Source: Ferruginibacter sp. (lineage in GTDB: Bacteria > Bacteroidota > Bacteroidia > Chitinophagales > Chitinophagaceae). From it: 64,000 nt of DNA. The position numbers were made by a program, and so were the translations under genes. This document shows, in pieces, positions 26,347 to 34,511 of the stretch. The notes under the pieces are model-generated. The model was not told the DNA's origin. It searched no databases and worked only from the letters and a program-made list of their open reading frames with translations. Each line of letters begins with the position of its first letter. Positions within the stretch are counted from its first letter, which is position 1. The stretch is from NCBI GenBank assembly GCA_025963635.1, contig JAOQAK010000041.1, forward strand, positions 1 to 64,000, written 5' to 3'.

Positions 26347-27912
26347 TTATCTTTTTTTCCTGCTGTTCTGTTTGCGCTTCCCAAAGATATTTCCTTCCCT
26401 GAAGCCAGGACCTTCCGGTGCACCCATGTAGGTTTGCGCACAACGGAAACCGATAGTGCTGGAAGACTGCTCTTCTTCAAGATACCTGCGTGAACCAGGC
26501 GATAACCAATAAGGTCGGTCGTTCCAGCTTCCGCCTTTAAATACCCTTGACCGGTCGCTGATTAAAGTAGAGGTGCCGGTTTCATAAGATGAACCACTTA
26601 ATGTATCACCATCCATATATCCAAGTGCATTGTTATGCTGGTAATTACGACGGTTTTTAACTTCTTCATCCGGGATATCAACTTTTTTCAATCTTCCCAA
26701 AGTATCTCTTTCGTATTCTCCGCCTGTATTTTTATAGTATTTCTGGAATTTATTACCACGGAAATAGTTAAAATCTTCCCCATCAGAAGGTGTAAGGGGC
26801 CTATACACATCCTGTACCCACTCAGCCACATTACCACTCATATTGTATACGCCAAATGCATTCGGATAAAAAGATTTGATATTACCCGGTATGGCAGAAC
26901 GGTCATTCAATCCTCCGGCAATACCCATATTATCACCACTTCCACGTTTAAAGTTTGCTAAAAACTTACCCTGCCAGCTGCCTCTCCTGTTGTCACGTAA
27001 TCCATTTGGATTATTGCTCCAGGAATAGATTTGCTGGTTGGAGATCAATTCTTCCCCTGATCTGCCTTCTTTTGTGCGTGGATTTGGATTCTGATCATAT
27101 AGACCGTAGGCAGCATATTCCCATTCAGCTTCTGTAGGCAGGCGATATCCCATATTCAGGATGCCATCTTCCATTTTAACAATTGCCCTTGGCTTTCCGC
27201 TTACGTCTTTAAGATCCGATTTCTTTGGCTTAGTTCTTCCCTGGATCAACTCGGGGTTCATCAGGTAAGTATCCGTATTAAATGAACCATCTGCTGCTCC
27301 ACCCCTCATTTCCTTTCTTGCGAAATCCTTTTTAAGGTATCCTTTGCTGATCAGGTTTAATTCATTTACCCTGTCAGTTCTCCAGATGCAGAAATCGTGT
27401 GCCTGCAACCATGAAACGCCAACAACGGGGTAATAATTATAAGCAGGGTAACGGAAATAATATTCAACATACGGCTCATTGTAAGCAAGTTCTTCACGCC
27501 ACGCCAATGTGTCGGGCAAAGCTTTTGCCATAATAGAAGTATCGCCTGCAAAGGTATTTTCCAACCAGTAAATGTATTCACGATAATGAACGTTGGCTAC
27601 TTCTGTTTCATCAATGAAAAATGAAGGAACCGTAACCCTTTTTGGGGTATTGTTCCAATCTCCCATAATGTCGTCTTCTTTAGCACCCATTACGAAAGTA
27701 CCGCCTTGTACAAAGATTAATCCTGGCCCTGCCTTTGGATATTTCATTTTAGAGACATGGTAATTGCCCATGTTCTTATCATCATAGTTCCAGCCGGTAA
27801 CAGACGACTTGCTTTTTTTCTTGCTGAATATGCTCCCGTTTTTACACGATCCTAAAGAGAAGAGCAGAGCCGCCAGAATTATCAAATTTTTTCCCGAAAA
27901 TATTTTTTGCAT
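26347..27912 (-). CDS. gldJ: Gliding motility / type IX secretion lipoprotein GldJ
   Basis: This protein of 521 residues has a lipoprotein signal peptide ending LFSLGSC. The body is a formylglycine-generating-enzyme-like fold: GPGLIFVQGGTFVMGAKEDD, then GDWNNTPKRVTVPSFFIDET and YYPVVGVSWLQAHDFCIWRT. The N-terminal VTGWNYDDKNMGNY motif and MGDWNNTP are closer to GldJ than to GldK, which shares the fold. GldJ is needed for stability of GldK and for type IX secretion and gliding in Flavobacterium. It lies divergent from porV. No gliding adhesin is visible in the window, so it may serve secretion only. The catalytic use of the FGE fold is not expected here. Confidence 0.88.
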   Translation of the reverse strand: MQKIFSGKNLIILAALLFSLGSCKNGSIFSKKKSKSSVTGWNYDDKNMGNYHVSKMKYPKAGPGLIFVQGGTFVMGAKEDDIMGDWNNTPKRVTVPSFFIDETEVANVHYREYIYWLENTFAGDTSIMAKALPDTLAWREELAYNEPYVEYYFRYPAYNYYPVVGVSWLQAHDFCIWRTDRVNELNLISKGYLKKDFARKEMRGGAADGSFNTDTYLMNPELIQGRTKPKKSDLKDVSGKPRAIVKMEDGILNMGYRLPTEAEWEYAAYGLYDQNPNPRTKEGRSGEELISNQQIYSWSNNPNGLRDNRRGSWQGKFLANFKRGSGDNMGIAGGLNDRSAIPGNIKSFYPNAFGVYNMSGNVAEWVQDVYRPLTPSDGEDFNYFRGNKFQKYYKNTGGEYERDTLGRLKKVDIPDEEVKNRRNYQHNNALGYMDGDTLSGSSYETGTSTLISDRSRVFKGGSWNDRPYWLSPGSRRYLEEEQSSSTIGFRCAQTYMGAPEGPGFREGNIFGKRKQNSRKKR

Positions 27913-28612
27913 GTGCGTTCGTTTTGCAACTTGTTTAACGAATGGGTTTTTTAATTATTGTGTAACATAGTTACCTGAATGCGAATATAAATACTTTACA
28001 TCACACCACCCGAAATGGGAATTATGTTTTTGTTCAATTCCGGTGAATACTTAGCAATTTTTTCAGAGGTTTACTCCAGTTAACTCACTTAACAAAAACG
28101 TTCAATGTGACTAAAAATTGTTCAAGGTTGATGCCAAATTTTTACGGGCGGCATCAAATGGAAATGGTGGTTCAAAATACAGACCTGTCAAATCCGGACC
28201 TGGCCCGGGCAGATTGTTACGGGCGCTGAAATTCACGTAAAACGAATAGAACAGCAGTATGCGCAGAGCTTGAAAATGAAAAGTTTATGGAATGATGCAG
28301 CCGTTTAAGTTTGTTATTGAAATAGAAAACAAGTGGCATAAAACCAGGAGGGTTTTGCAAGCCTTGCAATAATACTTATTTAAACGCGTTTTGCAGAGAG
28401 AAAAATATGAAGTGAAAAGCATCGTGTCTATGTTCCCCGTGTAATTCGAAGGCAGTGCAATTGCTTTAGAAAGCTATCGGTCAAATATTCATTTTTAACA
28501 AGATGTTATAAGTTCGTACCTCATTTGCAGAAATCAATTACTTTTACACACCTAACAAACAAATATATACTTTATCGATTGCATGTCTACTTAACTAAGA
28601 CCAAAATAACGA
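27913..28612. other. 700-bp gene-free gap between gldJ and porV
   Basis: This is the longest gap in the middle of the window. I see no open frame with coding character and no porU-like motif. It includes AAAACC-(5 nt)-GGTTTT (28340-28356) and TTGCAA-GCC-TTGCAA (28355-28369), two small hairpins. The promoters of both divergent genes should lie here; TACTTTTA lies about 60 bp before porV, one base off TAnnTTTG. Confidence 0.5.
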
Positions 28613-29806
28613 ATGAAAAAAGCAATTGTTAAACTAACTGCGTTAGTCTTTTTACTGGGAAGTGCAACCAGTACCTTAAATGCTCAAAGCCAGGCCAATA
28701 CTATTAACGTGGTGACATCCGCTGTGCCCTTTTTAAGAATCTCTCCTGATGCCCGCAGCGGCGGAATGGGTGATATCGGCATCGCAACTTCAGCAGATGC
28801 AAATTCTTCTTTTTGGAACCTTGCTAAAACGCCTTTTAACACCAGCCCTGGAGGGGTTTCGCTTACATATACGCCCTGGTTAAAAGATCTCGGGTTAAAT
28901 GATGTTTATCTTGCTTCTCTCTCAGGGTATTACAAAATGGATGAACTACAGGCCGTGTCTGCTTCAATGCGGTATTTCAGCCTTGGAAATATCCAGTTTA
29001 CAGACAATCTTGGAAATGATTTGATACTGTTCCGGCCTCGTGAATTTTCTTTTGATGCCGGTTATTCAAGAAAGCTTTCAGACAAATTAAGCATAGGTGT
29101 AGCGCTACGTTATATCAATTCAAATCTTGCCGGTAATAACTCATTAAACGGCCAGGTGTACAAAGCAGCAACGGCGGTATCAGGTGACCTGAGCGTTTTT
29201 CACACCGGCATCAACGAGGCCGGAGAAGGGTTGAATTATGGGGTGGTGTTGTCTAATCTTGGTTCAAAAATTTCTTATACCAATGATGCTACTCAAAAGG
29301 ATTATATCCCCGCCAATCTCGGCATCGGCGTCACATACACTAAGGTGTTCGATGAAACCAGCAAAATGACTTTCGGGATAGACATCAATAAACTCCTGGT
29401 GCCCACTCCTCCCACTTTTAGTACCAACCAGGGAGGCACCGGTACTTCAGACGATTCGGTTAAACTGGCCAATTACCGCAACCAGGGCGTGATCAGTAGC
29501 TGGTTCAAATCATTTGGGGATGCACCCGGAGGGTTTTCAGAAGAGATAAAAGAATTCCAGGCTTCTTTGGGAGCGGAATTTTGGTACCAAAACCAGTTTG
29601 CATTAAGAGCGGGTTACTTTTATGAACATCCTACCAAGGGCAACAGGAAATATTTTACTGTGGGTGCCGGTTTAAAATACAACACATTTGGCCTCAACTT
29701 TTCATATCTTCTTCCTTCCGGGAACGGAGTAAATCGCAATCCGCTGTCTAACACACTTCGTTTCAGCCTGGTGTTTGATTTTGGAGGCGAAGCCGCAAGC
29801 AAATAA
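28613..29806 (+). CDS. porV: Type IX secretion outer membrane protein PorV
   Basis: PorV (LptO, PG27) is a beta-barrel of the FadL type that shuttles type IX cargo from the SprA translocon to the PorU sortase. The 397 residues start with a signal peptide ending STLNAQ. Then NVVTSAVPFLRISPDARSGG, GMGDIGIATSADANSSFWN and the repeated barrel strands follow, with the ending TLRFSLVFDFG. These are family features. It is divergent from gldJ; porU, usually its neighbour in Flavobacteriia, is absent. A strong terminator follows at 29825. Confidence 0.93.
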   Translation: MKKAIVKLTALVFLLGSATSTLNAQSQANTINVVTSAVPFLRISPDARSGGMGDIGIATSADANSSFWNLAKTPFNTSPGGVSLTYTPWLKDLGLNDVYLASLSGYYKMDELQAVSASMRYFSLGNIQFTDNLGNDLILFRPREFSFDAGYSRKLSDKLSIGVALRYINSNLAGNNSLNGQVYKAATAVSGDLSVFHTGINEAGEGLNYGVVLSNLGSKISYTNDATQKDYIPANLGIGVTYTKVFDETSKMTFGIDINKLLVPTPPTFSTNQGGTGTSDDSVKLANYRNQGVISSWFKSFGDAPGGFSEEIKEFQASLGAEFWYQNQFALRAGYFYEHPTKGNRKYFTVGAGLKYNTFGLNFSYLLPSGNGVNRNPLSNTLRFSLVFDFGGEAASK

Positions 29807-29824
29807 TTGATAAAGGAATATTAG

Positions 29825-29860
29825 AAGCGTTCCGATTTTGGCGGAACGCTTTTTATTTTT
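29825..29860 (+). terminator. Intrinsic terminator after porV
   Basis: AGCGTTCCG, a 7-nt loop, CGGAACGCT, then a T tract. It has a perfect 9-bp stem. Confidence 0.93.
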
Positions 29861-29869
29861 AACACCACG

Positions 29870-29877
29870 TACATTTG
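29870..29877 (+). promoter_or_regulatory. Putative ispF promoter, -7 element TACATTTG
   Basis: This exact TAnnTTTG match lies 46 bp before ispF. It predicts a transcript start near 29884, where a hairpin GCCGG...CCGGC followed by six T begins (29884-29908). Confidence 0.55.
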
Positions 29878-29883
29878 CAATAA

Positions 29884-29908
29884 GCCGGTGCACTGGCCGG
29901 CATTTTTT
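29884..29908 (+). terminator. Hairpin with T tract in the ispF leader
   Basis: GCCGG (29884-29888) pairs with CCGGC (29897-29901), then A and six T. It could be a second terminator for porV or a leader attenuator. The stem is short, so this is weak evidence. Confidence 0.4.
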
Positions 29909-29923
29909 CAGCATTTAAGAATA

Positions 29924-30436
29924 ATGATTATGAGTTATAGAATTGGTTCTGGTGTAGACTTTCATCAACTGGTGGATGACAGGGAATTTTGGTTGGGCGG
30001 GGTAAAAATCGATCATCCAAAGGGTGCATTGGGGCATAGTGATGCAGATGTGTTACTGCATGCCATATGTGATGCGATGCTTGGGGCTGCCTGTCTCGGT
30101 GATATAGGTGTACATTTCCCTGATACGGATGCCTCCCTTAAGAATATAGATAGTAAAATTCTGCTTCAGCAAAGTATGGACTTGATAAAAAATGCAGGCT
30201 ACCGTATTGTAAACATCGATAGTACACTTTGCCTGCAGGCGCCTAAAATAAAGGATTATATTCCGCAGATGCAACAGGTAATTGCTGAAATCCTTTCAAT
30301 TCAAATTACAGATGTTTCCATCAAAGCCACCACCACGGAAAAAATGGGGTTTGTTGGGAGAGAAGAGGGCCTGGTGGCTTATGCAACAATACTCTTAAAG
30401 AAGGTTGACGGATGGTCCTTTACTGTTGAAAGTTAA
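29924..30436 (+). CDS. ispF: 2-C-methyl-D-erythritol 2,4-cyclodiphosphate synthase
   Basis: IspF closes the cyclic diphosphate ring in the fifth step of the non-mevalonate (MEP) isoprenoid pathway in the cytoplasm. The protein has 170 residues from ATG at 29924 (or 168 from 29930). It starts MIMSYRIGSGVDFHQLVDDR; zinc ligands come from DFH and from the later GHSDADVLLHAICDAMLG motif. ATTTEKMGFVGREEG near the C-terminus is the conserved CMP-binding part. An upstream in-frame ATG at 29888 would place the start inside the leader hairpin, so it is rejected. The stop codon overlaps the left arm of a family B repeat. Confidence 0.96.
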   Translation: MIMSYRIGSGVDFHQLVDDREFWLGGVKIDHPKGALGHSDADVLLHAICDAMLGAACLGDIGVHFPDTDASLKNIDSKILLQQSMDLIKNAGYRIVNIDSTLCLQAPKIKDYIPQMQQVIAEILSIQITDVSIKATTTEKMGFVGREEGLVAYATILLKKVDGWSFTVES

Positions 30437-30488
30437 TTATCCTCTGAAACCATTAACATTCAACCTTCAACTTCCACCATCAACCCTA
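30422..30488. repeat. Family B split inverted repeat between ispF and dut
   Basis: The left arm GTTGAAAGTTAAT carries the ispF TAA stop. The right arm ATTAACATTCAACCTTCAAC and TTCCACCATCAACC lies before the dut promoter. The arms are reverse complements over ATTAAC(N)TTCAA. Confidence 0.75.
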
Positions 30489-30495
30489 AACTCAT

Positions 30496-30503
30496 TACCT
30501 TTG
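30496..30503 (+). promoter_or_regulatory. dut promoter -7 element TACCTTTG, five bases before the start
   Basis: This exact TAnnTTTG element ends five bases before the dut ATG at 30509. The expected transcription start falls on or next to the A of ATG, so the mRNA is probably leaderless. Confidence 0.55.
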
Positions 30504-30508
30504 CCGCC

Positions 30509-30952
30509 ATGCATAAAATTTTTGTCAGTGTTGTGAATAAATCTAACAACCAGTTACCGGCTTATGCCACGGAAGGTTCAGCGGGTATGGACATCAGCGC
30601 CAACTTACCACACACCATAACTTTACAATCTTTGGAACGCACACTGGTGCCCACCGGTTTATTCATAGAATTACCAGACGGGTATGAAGCACAAGTAAGG
30701 CCACGGAGCGGACTCGCTATCAAACAGGGAATTACCTGTCTTAACAGTCCCGGAACTGTTGACAGCGATTACAGGGGTGAAATAAAAGTTATATTAATCA
30801 ATCTCAGCAACCAGGCACAAGATATCCATCCCGGAGACCGGATTGCGCAAATGATTATTAGCAGGGTAGAAAAGGCCAGCCTTAGATTGGTACATCAATT
30901 GAACGATACCCAACGGGGTGAAGGCGGTTTTGGCCATACAGGCAAAAATTAA
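30509..30952 (+). CDS. dut: dUTP diphosphatase
   Basis: dUTPase hydrolyses dUTP to dUMP and pyrophosphate, which keeps uracil out of DNA and feeds thymidylate synthesis. It is a cytoplasmic homotrimer. The five motifs are visible in 147 residues: AGMDISANL (1), [12 protein letters not shown] (2), [16 protein letters not shown] (3), GDRIAQMII (4) and [10 protein letters not shown] (5). The length is normal. The gene starts about 70 bp after ispF and precedes the DUF4292 gene by 10 bp, so dut, DUF4292 and perhaps envC are read together. The start codon abuts a -7 element. Confidence 0.97.
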   Translation: MHKIFVSVVNKSNNQLPAYATEGSAGMDISANLPHTITLQSLERTLVPTGLFIELPDGYEAQVRPRSGLAIKQGITCLNSPGTVDSDYRGEIKVILINLSNQAQDIHPGDRIAQMIISRVEKASLRLVHQLNDTQRGEGGFGHTGKN

Positions 30953-30962
30953 ACAATATTGA

Positions 30963-31808
30963 ATGATGAAATTTTCAAATCACCAACAAGGTTTTCTGTA
31001 TGCTTGTTTTTTTGTAATAGCAATTCTGATATCATCTCAAGGCTGTAAAACTGCAAAAAAGATACAGGCATCAATCGATAAAAAAGACACTACATCAGTA
31101 CACATTGCTAATCCTCACAACGACGATTCGTTGATGGTGATAAAGAATGCCCTTGCTGATGTCCACAAAAAAGAATTATCTTTTAGAACCTTCTCGGCCA
31201 AAATAAAAGTAGAATACGAGGATACCAAGGGCAAACAACCCAATATAACAGCATATGTAAGAATTTTGAAAGATAGCATGATCTGGATTTCGGGGTATGC
31301 GACCGTTTTTAACATCGAGGCTTTTAGAGTGTTGATCAATAAGGACAGCGTTTTTGTATTAGATAAAATAAACAAGGAAGTGAAGCGGCGCTCGCTTGAT
31401 TATTTGCAGGAGGTAACGGAGATTCCCTTCGATTTAAATACGCTTCAAAATCTTTTTGTTGGCAACCCTGTTTTTTTGGAGGACAGTGTACTCTATTATA
31501 AGGAAACAGAATCAAAAATATTGCTGGCAACAGTTGGACAGTATTTTAAACACTTACTTACTTTGAGTAAAGGCGATCGGCTGCTGCTGCATAGTAAATT
31601 AGATGATGTAAATGTAACCCGCAACCGAACTGCCGATATTACTTATGGCGATTATGAAATCAATAATGGAGTGCCTTTTTCCACCTACCGTGAAATAACA
31701 GTTTCCGAAAAAAACCGGTTAGACATACACCTGAATTATAAGCAGTATGAGTTTAACAAAGATTTATCTATCACATTTACTATCCCCGCCAATTATAAAA
31801 GCAGGTAA
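30963..31808 (+). CDS. DUF4292 lipoprotein
   Basis: This protein of 281 residues has a lipoprotein signal peptide (LISSQGCKTAKK) and a DUF4292 domain. The domain looks like a LolA/LolB-like open beta-barrel: FRTFSAKIKVEYEDTKGKQP, IRILKDSMIWISG, then RVLINKDSVFVLDKINKEVK. Proteins of this family in Bacteroidota sit next to EnvC-like M23 proteins, as here. The function is unknown, but envelope lipid or lipoprotein handling is the natural guess from the fold. The next gene follows after 157 bp that hold a tandem repeat. Confidence 0.85.
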   Translation: MMKFSNHQQGFLYACFFVIAILISSQGCKTAKKIQASIDKKDTTSVHIANPHNDDSLMVIKNALADVHKKELSFRTFSAKIKVEYEDTKGKQPNITAYVRILKDSMIWISGYATVFNIEAFRVLINKDSVFVLDKINKEVKRRSLDYLQEVTEIPFDLNTLQNLFVGNPVFLEDSVLYYKETESKILLATVGQYFKHLLTLSKGDRLLLHSKLDDVNVTRNRTADITYGDYEINNGVPFSTYREITVSEKNRLDIHLNYKQYEFNKDLSITFTIPANYKSR

Positions 31809-31913
31809 GCGTTATCTGAATTGAAAAGTTAAAAGTGTAAAGGACACAACATGAAATGACTCCTTTTAGAATAACTTTCAACTTATCAGCTATCAACTAT
31901 CAATCGCCGATCG

Positions 31914-31921
31914 TATTTTTG
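31914..31921 (+). promoter_or_regulatory. Putative envC promoter, -7 element TATTTTTG
   Basis: This exact TAnnTTTG match lies 44 bp before the envC-like start. It overlaps the first tandem 23-bp unit. Confidence 0.45.
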
Positions 31922-31963
31922 TTAATCCTGTAAAATCATCTTTGTTAATCCTGTAAAATCATC
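31918..31963 (+). repeat. Perfect tandem 23-bp repeat (two copies)
   Basis: The unit starts TTTGTTAATCC and ends AAATCATC. It occurs at 31918-31940 and again at 31941-31963 with no mismatch. Copy 2 ends two bases before the start codon at 31966. Confidence 0.9.
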
Positions 31964-31965
31964 AC

Positions 31966-33267
31966 ATGATTAAAATAGTTTTTATCCTACTGGTATCCTT
32001 TTTTTATAATGTTTCTGTAATGGCACAAACGCCGGGACAGCAGGAGTTGGAAAAACAGCGCCAGCAACTCAAAAGGGAAATAGAACAAACCCAGGAACTG
32101 CTGGATAAAAATAAGCGGACCACCAAAGAAAGCCTGGGCCAGCTTGCCTTGATCAACCGCAAACTCAACCTGCAGGGCAATGTGATCGAAAACATCAGCA
32201 AGGATATCAACTTGCTTGATAATACTATTTATAAATCACAGCGGGATGTAAATAAGCTGCAGGTGTTATTAGACACATTAAAACAGGAATATGCGAAAAG
32301 CATGGTATATGCTTACAAAAACAGGAGCAATTCCGATTTCCTGAATTTTATCTTTTCAGCGGCAAGTTTTAATGATGCCATTAAAAGGATTACTTACTTA
32401 AAGAGTTATAGAAACTACCGCGAAATGCAAGGTGAAAACATTTTGCGTACACAACAATTGCTGAAAGAACGGATTGATGAGCTTAGCGGAAATAAGAAAA
32501 AGAAAAGTGTTGTTTTACAAACGCAAAGTAAAGAACTATCGGTACTTGAATCGCAACAGGAGGAAAAGAATCACCTCGTTTCTAAATTAAAAGAGCAGGG
32601 TAAGGAACTTAACAACCAGATTGCCGCCAAGAAAAAGCAAATGCAAAAGGTGAGCAATGCGATTGCAGCAGCCATCAAAAGGGCGCAGGATGTGGCAAGA
32701 AAAGAGGCACTCGCACGGGCTAAAGAAGCAAAGACAAAAGCAGATGCCGAGGCGAAAAGCGAAAATAGAACTACCAGCACAAGACCAGCCGTTACAAGGT
32801 CTACCAAGAGTGTAGCCGCTCCAAGCGTACTGCTGGGAAGTGATGCTGATATAAAATTGAATGCAAACTTCAAAATTAACCGCGGATCTTTACCATGGCC
32901 CGTTGAAAAAGGCTACATGATCATGCGCTTTGGTCCCCAGAAACTGGAAGGTGTCGGCGTTACCGTTGATAACCCGGGCATCACGATAGGAAGTGATATC
33001 GGTACACCCGTGAAAGCATTGTTTGACGGAGAAGTATCTTCCGTTACCAATATTGAAAACATGCAGGTGGTGATCTTAAAGCATGGTGCTTATTTTACTA
33101 CCTATAGCAATTTGTCGGGAGTAAGCGTATCACGCGGACAAGATGTGCGTACCGGCCAGGTGTTGGGCAGGGTGGCTGCCAATGATGAAGGAATAGGATC
33201 GATTGACCTGATCATTAGTGATGAAAGAGGCAATTTGAATCCGGAAGGCTGGCTACGGCGCCGGTAA
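31966..33267 (+). CDS. EnvC-like murein hydrolase activator (degenerate M23)
   Basis: This protein of 433 residues has a signal peptide (MIKIVFILLVSFFYNVSVMA), a long coiled coil (about residues 30-265) and a LytM domain from residue 310 (PWPVEKGYMIMRFG). The M23 zinc ligands are missing: the HxxxD motif is replaced by NPGITIGSDIGTPV, and HxH by SIDLIIS. It therefore fits EnvC/NlpD-type proteins, which have no enzyme activity but activate amidases at the division septum. It acts in the periplasm. It ends three bases before the convergent bshA stop, so the two genes have almost no spacer. The DUF4292 gene upstream is a usual partner. Confidence 0.88.
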   Translation: MIKIVFILLVSFFYNVSVMAQTPGQQELEKQRQQLKREIEQTQELLDKNKRTTKESLGQLALINRKLNLQGNVIENISKDINLLDNTIYKSQRDVNKLQVLLDTLKQEYAKSMVYAYKNRSNSDFLNFIFSAASFNDAIKRITYLKSYRNYREMQGENILRTQQLLKERIDELSGNKKKKSVVLQTQSKELSVLESQQEEKNHLVSKLKEQGKELNNQIAAKKKQMQKVSNAIAAAIKRAQDVARKEALARAKEAKTKADAEAKSENRTTSTRPAVTRSTKSVAAPSVLLGSDADIKLNANFKINRGSLPWPVEKGYMIMRFGPQKLEGVGVTVDNPGITIGSDIGTPVKALFDGEVSSVTNIENMQVVILKHGAYFTTYSNLSGVSVSRGQDVRTGQVLGRVAANDEGIGSIDLIISDERGNLNPEGWLRRR

Positions 33268-33270
33268 TAA

Positions 33271-34389
33271 TCAGATCAGTCGTTGATATAACTTTTCGTA
33301 TTGAGGAACAATGTTTCCAATATCGAATTTTTTGGCCTGTTCAAGTGCATTGGCTTTAAAACGATCATGCGTGTCTTTGTCCTGCAAAATCAGCAATGCA
33401 TTTTTACTCATATTTTCCACATCTCCTACATTACTCATAAATCCGCAAACGCCATTCACAATAATTTCGGGTAATCCACCCGCATTCGTAGAGATAACGG
33501 GTACTTCTGCTGCCATTGCTTCCAGTGCAGCCAATCCAAAACTTTCATATTCACTGGGCAATAAAAACAAGTCAGCGATTGATAAAATATCTTCCATCTG
33601 TTCCTGCTTGCCTAAAAATTTGATCGCATCAAATGCATTGCTTTTTCTTGCTTCCGTTTCGATAGGTGTTCGCTCTGGACCATCTCCCAATAACAATAAC
33701 TTGGAGGGCATTTTTTCATTGATCAGCAAAAAAGCTTTTACCACATCTTCTACTCTTTTGAGCTTGCGGAAATTACTTGCATGCACAATTATTTTTTCAC
33801 CATTGGGTGCAATCAGTTTTTTAAAAGCATCCACCGGTTTTTTGTTAAAGCGTTTTACATCCACAAAATTGTGGATCACTTCGATGTCTTTTTCTATGTC
33901 GAAGTTTTTATAAGTTTCTTCCTTCAGGTTCTCTGACACTGCAGTAAGGGTATCACTTTCATTCATTGAAAACGTTACAACCGGGCGGTAAGTTTTATCT
34001 CTTCCTACTAATGTAATGTCTGTGCCGTGCAAGGTTGTAATTACAGGAATGTGTTTGCCCTCCTTGGCTAAAATCTGCTTGGCCATATACGCCGCAGAAG
34101 CATGCGGAATGGCATAATGCACATGCAAAAGCTGGATTTTGTGGTTGGTAATTACATCCACCATCATGCTCGACAGGGCTGTTTCATATGGAGGGTAATC
34201 AAATAGCGGGTAAGTGGGAACCCTCACTTCATGATAAAATATATTGGTATGAAAATGACTTAATCTTACGGGTTGCTGGTAGGTGATAAAGTGGATATTA
34301 TGTCCTTTGTCGGCCAACGCTTTTCCTAATTCAGTCGCCAAAACGCCACTACCGCCAAAAGTAGGGTAACAAACAATCGCAATATTCAT
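33271..34389 (-). CDS. bshA: N-acetyl-alpha-D-glucosaminyl L-malate synthase
   Basis: BshA joins UDP-N-acetylglucosamine and L-malate in the first step of bacillithiol synthesis, the low-molecular-weight thiol of Bacillota and many Bacteroidota. It has 372 residues, the normal length, and is a GT4 family glycosyltransferase with a GT-B fold. The N-terminus MNIAIVCYPTFGGSGVLATE and the later HVHYAIPHASAAYMAKQIL, TTLHGTDITLVG and LLPSEYESFGLAALEAMA are strongly BshA-like. bshB and bshC are not in the window. No upstream promoter is clear. It converges on envC without a visible terminator. Confidence 0.94.
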   Translation of the reverse strand: MNIAIVCYPTFGGSGVLATELGKALADKGHNIHFITYQQPVRLSHFHTNIFYHEVRVPTYPLFDYPPYETALSSMMVDVITNHKIQLLHVHYAIPHASAAYMAKQILAKEGKHIPVITTLHGTDITLVGRDKTYRPVVTFSMNESDTLTAVSENLKEETYKNFDIEKDIEVIHNFVDVKRFNKKPVDAFKKLIAPNGEKIIVHASNFRKLKRVEDVVKAFLLINEKMPSKLLLLGDGPERTPIETEARKSNAFDAIKFLGKQEQMEDILSIADLFLLPSEYESFGLAALEAMAAEVPVISTNAGGLPEIIVNGVCGFMSNVGDVENMSKNALLILQDKDTHDRFKANALEQAKKFDIGNIVPQYEKLYQRLI

Positions 34390-34486
34390 GGTTAGTATTT
34401 AAAGAAGAAAGTATTTTGAAACCGGCTGCAATTTACAGATTAATTATTCACAGCTTATTTCATTTATGGTATTACATATAAATTGG

Positions 34487-34494
34487 TAAGTTTG
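34487..34494 (+). promoter_or_regulatory. Putative promoter of the M28 peptidase gene, -7 element TAAGTTTG
   Basis: This exact TAnnTTTG match lies 17 bp before the ATG, so the leader is expected to be only about ten bases. Confidence 0.5.
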
Positions 34495-34511
34495 TTAACT
34501 TAAAAATAATT

